This document shows, one piece after another, positions 7,465 through 13,261 of a stretch of 13,261 nucleotides of DNA (positions are counted from its first letter, which is position 1; each line of letters begins with the position of its first letter). The stretch comes from Turicibacter sp. (lineage in GTDB: Bacteria; Bacillota; Bacilli; MOL361; Turicibacteraceae), in contig JAUMTV010000084.1 in the NCBI GenBank assembly GCA_030531025.1, positions 1 through 13,261 of the forward strand, in the 5' to 3' direction. Below the pieces are notes generated by a model. The model was given only the letters and a program-made list of their open reading frames with translations, was not told the DNA's origin and searched no databases. A program made the translations under genes and the position numbers.

Positions 7465-7611
7465 TATATAAGTCCAGATAAGTTTTTCATATCGGAAAAC
7501 TTTTAAATCCCTAGCAATGGTCGATTGTTTTACAAGTAAAACTGCTAGGTGACCCAAGCCCTACTAATGGAGGAAACATGCTTCGCATGGTAGGTGACCC
7601 CTGGACTATAG
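7465..7611 (+). repeat. Complete family 1 repeat with two B modules
   Basis: Ends are TATATAAGTCCAG (7465-7477) and CTGGACTATAG (7601-7611), inverted copies with the core GTCCAG/CTGGAC. Inside are hairpin A (AAGTTTTTC/GGAAAACTT, 7480-7502), B module 1 (7509-7555) and B module 2 (7559-7600). Each B module starts CCCTA, ends GGTGACCC and holds an inner hairpin. No transposase is present, so it would be a non-autonomous element. Confidence 0.8.
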
Positions 7612-7622
7612 TCTGTCTTAGT

Positions 7623-7712
7623 ATTAAAGCAATCGATTAACTAAGCCTGTTTCTTAGAATGTGAAATATATTTCGCTATGTATATAGATAGAAAAATCGA
7701 AAGTATAATTTA
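7623..7712 (+). repeat. Repeat family 2, copy 1
   Basis: About 90 bp similar to 11721-11808. The best-conserved part is CTAAGCCTGTTTCTTA, then AATGTRAAATATATTTC, with ATTAAAG at the left end and AATTTAT at the right. CTAAG and CTTAG flank a CCTGTTT loop, and GAAATATATTTC is a palindrome. It has no ORF. It begins 11 bp after the family 1 element. Confidence 0.65.
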
Positions 7713-7775
7713 TCAAATCACTTGGATAGATTGGGTTAATTGCCAATCGTTTAATCAAAGATATGGTTAATGCTC

Positions 7776-7835
7776 AAAAATATTTTTTAAAAAATTTGAA
7801 ATTTTTGTTTAAGATTTAAAGTGGGTGCCTATAAT
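7776..7835 (+). promoter_or_regulatory. Promoter of candidate RNA 2
   Basis: A perfect -10 TATAAT (7830-7835) is preceded by a GTGCC similar to that at the first RNA promoter. The -35 region is poor (TTTAAG at 16 bp). Just upstream lies a dense block of A and T tracts (7776-7806), including the palindrome AAAAATTT-G-AAATTTTT (7790-7806), which could act as an UP element. Predicted start is near 7842. Confidence 0.5.
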
Positions 7836-7841
7836 GATGGT

Positions 7842-8004
7842 GTGTAGAGATAACCTCCCAAGTTAATAGTCTTTCATGGTGGGACTATACTTTAGGTTTG
7901 TACTAAAGTTCTCTAGACTTTCTTCTCCAATTCTCTCAACCTCTCTTTAATATATAAAAAAGGAGCTAACAAGCAGTTTCCCCCCTGCTGTTAGCTCCTT
8001 TTGT
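7842..8004 (+). ncRNA. Candidate structured RNA with a perfect four-way junction
   Basis: Five consecutive paired blocks abut with no unpaired linkers. P1 is TAGAGA (7845-7850) with TCTCTA (7910-7915). P2 is TAAC/GTTA (7851-7865, loop CTCCCAA). P3 is ATAGTC/GACTAT (7866-7888, 11-nt loop with GGTGG). P4 is ACTTTAG/CTAAAGT (7889-7909, loop GTTTGTA). A C/U-rich tail (7916-7950) and a strong terminator with a C-rich loop follow. The predicted 5' end lies at the base of P1. There is no ORF and no downstream gene on this strand, so it would be a free-standing RNA rather than a riboswitch. The loops do not fit a tRNA. I do not recognise a known class. Confidence 0.45.
7957..8004. terminator. Bidirectional terminator
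   Basis: A long stem pairs AAAAGGAGCTAACA-A-GCAG (7958-7976) with CTGCTGTTAGCTCCTTTT (7985-8002); the loop is TTTCCCCC. T-runs on both strands let it end the candidate RNA (+) and the transporter gene (-), whose stop is at 8009-8011. Confidence 0.92.
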
Positions 8005-8008
8005 TTAT

Positions 8009-9595
8009 TTATTTGATTTTTTCCACCTTTGATTTTTGTGATTTTGCATAAAAGATTGTTGCGATAATCCCGATGAACATCACAAGATAAGCCATCAATA
8101 AACTTTCAGTTAAGCCAAATGCAATGTATCCAAGTGATGCAATAATAGCTGATAAAATCGCATAAGGTAATTGTGAGTTAAAGTGTGCCGCTAAGTCACA
8201 TCCAGATCCGGTTGCGGATAATAACGTTGTATCTGAAATTGGAGAGGCGTGATCTCCGAAAATCGCACCTGATAAGACAGCGGCCATGACTGGAATCATT
8301 AAATTCATATCAATAGCAGCAGCGACTGACCCAGCAATTGGAAGTAAAATTCCAAATGATCCCCATGATGTTCCGGTTGCAAAAGCCATAAAGCTTGCAA
8401 CAATAAACATCACGACAGGAATAAAGTTAGGATTAATATTAGCTGACATAATAATAGACGCTAAGTAGCCACCCGCATCAAGGGCTCCAACTAAATCACA
8501 GATTGTCCATGCTAATAATAAAATAACAATCGCTCCAACCATCGACTTCATTCCAAAGAAGAAAGCACGAATGTATTGGTTTTGTGTAACCTCACCATTT
8601 GAAACATGGCGATAAGCTAATACCATAGATACGATTAGTCCCGCTGCTCCACCGAAGCGTAGTGATGTTGATAAATTAATGTTATCTAAAATCGCAAAGA
8701 ATAAGTTGAATTCAGATTCACTACTTATTGCACCTACATAGCCCGTATACGTCATCGTTAACACTGTGACGATAATTAAAGTCAAGATCGGGATAATTAA
8801 ATCCCATACCGTTCCTTTTGATGACTCCACGTCAGATGCGTGAGCATTTGCCACTTCAGCACTCGTTAAAGAACTGTCGTGTCCATTAATAGCATCTTGT
8901 TCATACTTTTTCATCGATCCAAGATTTAAGTTATACTTAATAACAACAAAGACCATAATGACACAAGTGATCACATAAAAATGATAAGGAATCGTCTGTA
9001 AGAAAGCTGAGAATGTGTTATAAGTTGCGCCTGTACTTGCAAAGATCACAGCCATCGATCCCATAATTCCGGTTGCCCAACTTGAAATCGGAGAGATGAC
9101 ACAAATTGGAGCCGACGTTGAATCGACAATATACGCTAAACGGACACGTGAAATATTTTGTTCTTTTGCTAACGGTTTCGAGACATTTCCAACGACAAGT
9201 GCATTGAAGTAGTCATCTATGAAAATTAAAATCCCAAGAATAGCTGACGTATACTGAACGCCTTCACGTGATTTTACACGTTTAATAATGGCTTTAGTAA
9301 ACGCAGAAGCACCACCTGATAAAACGATATAAGCCGTAATCGCACCGAGTGCTAATAAGAAAAAGATAATGGATAGATTCCAATCGTTTAAAAAACCAAG
9401 CAATCCGTTTTCTTCAAAAATCAGATTTAAAAACGTGCTTACTAATGTGTGTAATGTTTGAAAAACATTGAAGTTGGCTAAAATAAAAGCAGCAGAGATC
9501 GCACCCACACTAAGTGATAACACGACACGGCGTGTGAAAATAACAAGGGCAATCGTTAAGAGTGCTGGAATTAATGCATAGATCGTTCCAATCAT
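8009..9595 (-). CDS. lysW: NhaC-family transporter, probable lysine transporter (LysW type)
   Basis: This 528-residue membrane protein with roughly a dozen hydrophobic segments belongs to the NhaC Na+/H+ antiporter family. Family marks include IFIDDYFNALVVG, DSTSAPICVISPISSWA, ATGTSWGSFGILLPI and FGDHASPISDTTLLSATGSGCD (from about residue 445). The usual family label is sodium/proton antiport. A complete lysine riboswitch in its leader argues instead for lysine uptake, repressed when lysine is plentiful. NhaC-type genes under the LYS element have been proposed as lysine transporters and called lysW. GAGGAG lies 9 bp before the ATG. It is a single-gene unit with its own terminator, and the protein looks intact. 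Substrate is inferred from regulation, not from the protein. Confidence 0.88.
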   Translation of the reverse strand: MIGTIYALIPALLTIALVIFTRRVVLSLSVGAISAAFILANFNVFQTLHTLVSTFLNLIFEENGLLGFLNDWNLSIIFFLLALGAITAYIVLSGGASAFTKAIIKRVKSREGVQYTSAILGILIFIDDYFNALVVGNVSKPLAKEQNISRVRLAYIVDSTSAPICVISPISSWATGIMGSMAVIFASTGATYNTFSAFLQTIPYHFYVITCVIMVFVVIKYNLNLGSMKKYEQDAINGHDSSLTSAEVANAHASDVESSKGTVWDLIIPILTLIIVTVLTMTYTGYVGAISSESEFNLFFAILDNINLSTSLRFGGAAGLIVSMVLAYRHVSNGEVTQNQYIRAFFFGMKSMVGAIVILLLAWTICDLVGALDAGGYLASIIMSANINPNFIPVVMFIVASFMAFATGTSWGSFGILLPIAGSVAAAIDMNLMIPVMAAVLSGAIFGDHASPISDTTLLSATGSGCDLAAHFNSQLPYAILSAIIASLGYIAFGLTESLLMAYLVMFIGIIATIFYAKSQKSKVEKIK

Positions 9596-9652
9596 AATTA
9601 TTCACTCCTCGATTATTGATGGAATTGAATAAGATATTGTTCTTTTGATAAA

Positions 9653-9692
9653 GAAAAAAGAGCCACGTTGAGTTAAACTCATACATGGCTCT
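9653..9692 (-). terminator. Riboswitch-controlled terminator ahead of lysW
   Basis: On the - strand AGAGCCATGT pairs with ACGTGGCTCT, then after a bulged A TGAGT pairs with ACTCA around TTA, followed by T6. The upper stem contains TTTAACTC, complementary to GAGTTAAA at the 3' edge of aptamer helix P1. P1 formation and antitermination are therefore mutually exclusive: bound lysine favours P1 and termination. Confidence 0.88.
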
Positions 9693-9737
9693 AAAAAGTC
9701 TAAATTTGTAGACAATAGGTGCAAGTATATCATTTAA

Positions 9738-9919
9738 CTCTCCGATCATTAGTCCTCCACTACATTTGTAGTGACAGTGTTACATTTCTTCAATGTAACA
9801 CCAGTACCTGTTTGGTTGACACAAACAAGACTTCGGCGTGGACACCTTTTGGAATTTGTCATCGACGTCACTCTCAAAACTCCTACTCATTGGACACGCA
9901 CCTCTAACTCATCAAAGAG
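9738..9919 (-). promoter_or_regulatory. Lysine riboswitch (L box) aptamer
   Basis: The - strand leader of lysW carries the lysine-riboswitch core in order: AGAGGTGCG after P1 5', a GAGTAGGAG loop-E-like segment, CGCCGAAG in the middle, a hairpin GTTACATTGAAGAAATGTAAC, a hairpin CACTACAAATGTAGTG and GGAGGACTA before the closing strand. P1 pairs CTCTTTGATGAGTTAG (9919-9904) with CTAATGATCGGAGAG (9752-9738) with one mismatch. The length of about 180 nt fits the class. The downstream terminator makes it a transcriptional OFF switch. Confidence 0.93.
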
Positions 9920-9946
9920 AACAAGAGACATATTCAATTAAACATT

Positions 9947-9974
9947 ATTCTATCACCTTTTAATAAATAGTCAA
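9947..9974 (-). promoter_or_regulatory. Sigma-A promoter of the riboswitch-lysW transcript
   Basis: On the - strand TTGACT (9974-9969) is followed after 16 bp by TAGAAT (9952-9947). The predicted start near 9940 is about 20 nt before the aptamer. Confidence 0.65.
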
Positions 9975-10056
9975 GCAATATTTATGAAATTTACTTAATT
10001 TCTAATCAAAATATGTCGTGAAATGTAGGGATTTCGATGTAAAATCACAGGGAATG

Positions 10057-10065
10057 TGGTAAGAT
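10057..10065 (+). promoter_or_regulatory. Probable extended -10 promoter of rlmD
   Basis: TGGTAAGAT is a TGn plus TAAGAT (five of six -10 matches). No good -35 is visible. The start would be near 10072, about 30 bp before the coding start. Confidence 0.4.
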
Positions 10066-10102
10066 AAAGGATAGCTTAAGAAAGCATTGGAGGTTTTAAT
10101 AC

Positions 10103-11491
10103 ATGAATATGTCGCCTTTAAAGGTTGGTCAAGAATTTTTAGTTACGATTAAACGTATCGGTATCAATGGAGAAGGTATCGGTTATTATAAAAAACAAGC
10201 GGTCTTTATTCCAGGCACGCTAGTCGGTGAAGAAGTTGTTGCGACTTGTACACGTGTGGCGGGTGGTTACGCGGAAGCGGAACTCGTACGTGTAAAACGT
10301 AAATCTAGACATCGTGTTCAACCTTCATGTGAAGTGTATGGTCAATGTGGTGGATGTCAATTACAACATATGTCTTACCAAGAGCAACTTCGTATTAAAC
10401 GTGACGCGGTGACACAAGCGATTGAACGTTATACGAATTTAGATCCAGATGAGTGTGATATTCGTCCAACAATCGGAATGAAAGATCCATATAACTACCG
10501 TAATCGCGCACAGATGCCAGTTGGGTATGATCAAGATGGAATCATGGTTGGACTTTATAGTATGAATTCACGAGAGCTTGTGAATGTGACGGATTGTGAC
10601 GTTCAATATGAAGAAATTAATACCGTGATTAATCACGCAGTTGATTTATTAGATGATTATAAAGTCTTTGCTTATGCCCCAAAAACACGTAAAGGAACAG
10701 CGCGTTATATTGTTGTTCGTCGTGGATTTAAAACAGGTGAGATGCAAGTAACCTTCGTTTTTGCAAACAATGACTTTAAGAAAATGAATGCATTAGCGAA
10801 AGATTTAATGAAGTATTGTAAAGACGTTAAGTCTGTTTATTTAAGTATTAATAACGAAGATACGCATGAAATCTTCGGTAAAGAGATGAAGCATATTGCG
10901 GGAGAAAAATTCATTTCAGATGAATTAGGACGCTTTAAGTTCAATTTATCACCACGTGCGTTCTATCAATTAAACCCTGAACAAACGATTAAATTATACA
11001 ACCAAGTGAAGTATGCAGCGGCTTTAACAGGAAATGAAAAAGTCGTAGATGCTTATTGTGGAGTTGGAACAATCGGTCAGTGGGTAGCGGATAAGGCAAG
11101 CGAAGTTCGCGGAGTGGATATTACGCGTCAAGCGATTGCAGATGCTAAAGAAAATGCAAAATTAAACGGATTAACGAACACTTACTACGCAGTTGGAAAA
11201 GCTGAGCAAATCGTACCAAAATGGGCGAATGAAGGATTTAAACCGGATGTCGTGATTGTCGATCCACCTCGTACAGGACTCGGTGAAGAGTTAATTGAAA
11301 TGTTAAAACGTGTTCAACCAAAAACAATCGTTTATGTATCATGTAACCCATCAACCCTTGCGAAAAACTTAAAAGAATTAGCGAAAAAATATCGTGTGGA
11401 CTATGTTCAACCCGTTGATATGTTCCCACAAACTTCACATGTTGAAGCGGTGGTACGCTTAGTTCGTCAAGATCGTAAAAAACAACGCTAA
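10103..11491 (+). CDS. rlmD: 23S rRNA (uracil-C5)-methyltransferase, TrmA/RlmD family
   Basis: This enzyme uses S-adenosylmethionine to methylate C5 of uridine in 23S rRNA. Gram-positive homologues (RlmCD) modify both U747 and U1939, though which one cannot be told here. An N-terminal TRAM domain (to about residue 65) is followed by a 4Fe-4S cysteine set: Cys76, Cys82, Cys85 and probably Cys165. The methyltransferase domain has VVDAYCGVGTIG (about 314-325) for SAM binding, DPPRTGL (about 386), catalytic Cys414 in YVSCNPSTLAKNL and the general-base Glu448 in SHVEAVV. GGAGG lies 9 bp before the ATG at 10103. At 462 residues it is full length. It is monocistronic with its own terminator. Confidence 0.93.
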   Translation: MNMSPLKVGQEFLVTIKRIGINGEGIGYYKKQAVFIPGTLVGEEVVATCTRVAGGYAEAELVRVKRKSRHRVQPSCEVYGQCGGCQLQHMSYQEQLRIKRDAVTQAIERYTNLDPDECDIRPTIGMKDPYNYRNRAQMPVGYDQDGIMVGLYSMNSRELVNVTDCDVQYEEINTVINHAVDLLDDYKVFAYAPKTRKGTARYIVVRRGFKTGEMQVTFVFANNDFKKMNALAKDLMKYCKDVKSVYLSINNEDTHEIFGKEMKHIAGEKFISDELGRFKFNLSPRAFYQLNPEQTIKLYNQVKYAAALTGNEKVVDAYCGVGTIGQWVADKASEVRGVDITRQAIADAKENAKLNGLTNTYYAVGKAEQIVPKWANEGFKPDVVIVDPPRTGLGEELIEMLKRVQPKTIVYVSCNPSTLAKNLKELAKKYRVDYVQPVDMFPQTSHVEAVVRLVRQDRKKQR

Positions 11492-11497
11492 CCATTT

Positions 11498-11526
11498 AGA
11501 CAGTATCTTTGGATGCTGTCTTTTTT
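11498..11526 (+). terminator. Rho-independent terminator of rlmD
   Basis: AGACAGTATC pairs with GATGCTGTCT (one G-T pair) around TTTG and is followed by T6, 6 bp after the stop codon. Confidence 0.9.
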
Positions 11527-11585
11527 ATATTTGAGGGCTTCAACATACGGTAAAGTAACTTTTTAGAAAAAATTAACTTTTTCTC

Positions 11586-11616
11586 TTGCTATGGAGTTCA
11601 CTTCACGCTATATAAT
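11586..11616 (+). promoter_or_regulatory. MerR-type operator-promoter with 19-bp spacer
   Basis: -35 TTGCTA (11586-11591) and -10 TATAAT (11611-11616) are separated by 19 bp, the over-long spacer that MerR-family activators correct by bending DNA. The spacer carries the dyad TGGAGTTCACTTCA (11592-11605). It faces the merR-aldo/keto reductase pair, so autoregulation is the natural reading. The merR start is about 250 bp downstream. Confidence 0.75.
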
Positions 11617-11659
11617 AGCAGTATGATGCAATAAAAGTTAAGGGGGGAAAGCAGAGTTC

Positions 11660-11725
11660 ATGTCACGTCATGAGTGCAACAGAAAGGTTTTATGTTGGGA
11701 GTTAGTTTGAAAAGAGAGCATTAAA
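11660..11725 (+). CDS. Doubtful 21-codon ORF after the MerR-type promoter
   Basis: The ATG at 11660 follows a purine run (AAGGGGGG, spacing 12) and encodes MSRHECNRKVLCWEVSLKREH. Its stop lies just inside repeat family 2. It could be a leader peptide, the remnant of a gene cut by the repeat, or chance. Confidence 0.2.
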
Positions 11726-11808
11726 GACTAATCAACTAAGCCTGTTTCTTAAAATGTAAAATATATTTCTGTTTCTATATAGGTTAGAAATTGAAAAATT
11801 AATTTATT
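11721..11808 (+). repeat. Repeat family 2, copy 2
   Basis: Same element as 7623-7712: ATTAAAG, then CTAAGCCTGTTTCTTA, AATGTAAAATATATTTC and AATTTAT, with scattered substitutions and small gaps. It lies between the MerR-type promoter and merR and lengthens that leader. It contains no ORF. Confidence 0.65.
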
Positions 11809-11870
11809 GTGTTGAAATTAAGAGGATAAGTAAAATTTGGTTTTAAATTGAACGTAGAAGAGGTTAGGGA

Positions 11871-13126
<1,256 letters not shown>

Positions 13127-13261
13127 TATATAAGTCCAGATAAATTTTCTTCATAGAAAATTTAAGCCCTACTAGCGGTAGATACATTTTCTTCGAAAAT
13201 GGTAGGTGACCCATACCCTACTAGTGGTAGATACATTTTCTTCGAAAATGGTAGGTGACCC
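13127..13261 (+). repeat. Family 1 repeat, truncated by window end
   Basis: Begins TATATAAGTCCAG, then hairpin A (AAATTTTC/GAAAATTT), then two 46-bp B modules (13167-13212 and 13216-13261) that differ at one base and are separated by ATA. Each holds CATTTTC-TTC-GAAAATG within CCTAC/GTAGG. The right-hand CTGGACTATAG end is not seen; more modules may follow outside the window. Confidence 0.8.

Noticed and set aside
7845..7915. Possible tRNA gene because of the cloverleaf-like fold
   Set aside because: The P4 loop is GTTTGTA rather than TTCRANN, the loops and linkers do not match D and anticodon arms, and there is no proper acceptor end.
9510..9749. Open frame on the - strand overlapping the start of lysW
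   Set aside because: It runs through the riboswitch 3' part and the riboswitch terminator and into lysW in another frame, with no protein-like features.
9719..9907. Open frame on the + strand, 62 codons
   Set aside because: It lies wholly opposite the lysine riboswitch aptamer and has no ribosome site.
13127..13261. CRISPR array
   Set aside because: The two 46-bp units are separated by only 3 bp and are themselves hairpins. There are no unique spacers and no cas genes.

Overview
The window is AT-rich and comes from a low-GC, endospore-forming member of the Bacillota. The evidence is a gerA-type germinant-receptor operon, a PdaA-type spore-cortex deacetylase, a lysine riboswitch, strong Shine-Dalgarno sites and intrinsic terminators. 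The style would fit a Turicibacter- or Erysipelotrichia-like gut bacterium, but nothing here fixes the genus.

Layout. 1-552 is a non-coding leader with inverted-repeat mobile-type repeats, a perfect 10-bp dyad and a sigma-G-like promoter. 553-4427 is a gerA-C-B germinant-receptor operon on the + strand, ending in a bidirectional terminator that overlaps its own stop codon. 4440-6100 on the - strand holds an unrecognised lipoprotein and a YihY-family membrane protein. 6258-7046 on the + strand is pdaA, behind another sigma-G-like promoter. 7047-8008 has no recognised protein gene but is dense: a cre-like site, a candidate small RNA with two UUCCCC hairpin loops, a decayed-looking mini-ORF, a full copy of the repeat, a second repeat family, and a second candidate RNA that folds as a four-way junction with no unpaired linkers. 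8009-9974 on the - strand is a NhaC-family transporter under a complete lysine riboswitch, so it is probably a lysine transporter (LysW type). 10103-11491 is a TrmA/RlmD-family rRNA uracil methyltransferase. 11522-11870 contains a textbook MerR-type promoter with a 19-bp spacer, then a merR gene and an aldo/keto reductase gene. The window ends inside another copy of the first repeat.

How the genes fit together. The Ger receptor would sense germinants in the spore inner membrane. PdaA makes the muramic-lactam that marks spore cortex for lytic enzymes during germination. Both have similar sigma-G-like promoters, so the left half is a sporulation and germination neighbourhood. The right half consists of separately regulated housekeeping and stress units. 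The least explained material is non-coding: a modular repeat family bounded by TATA(A)GTCCAG inverted ends, and two candidate regulatory RNAs with C-rich loops.
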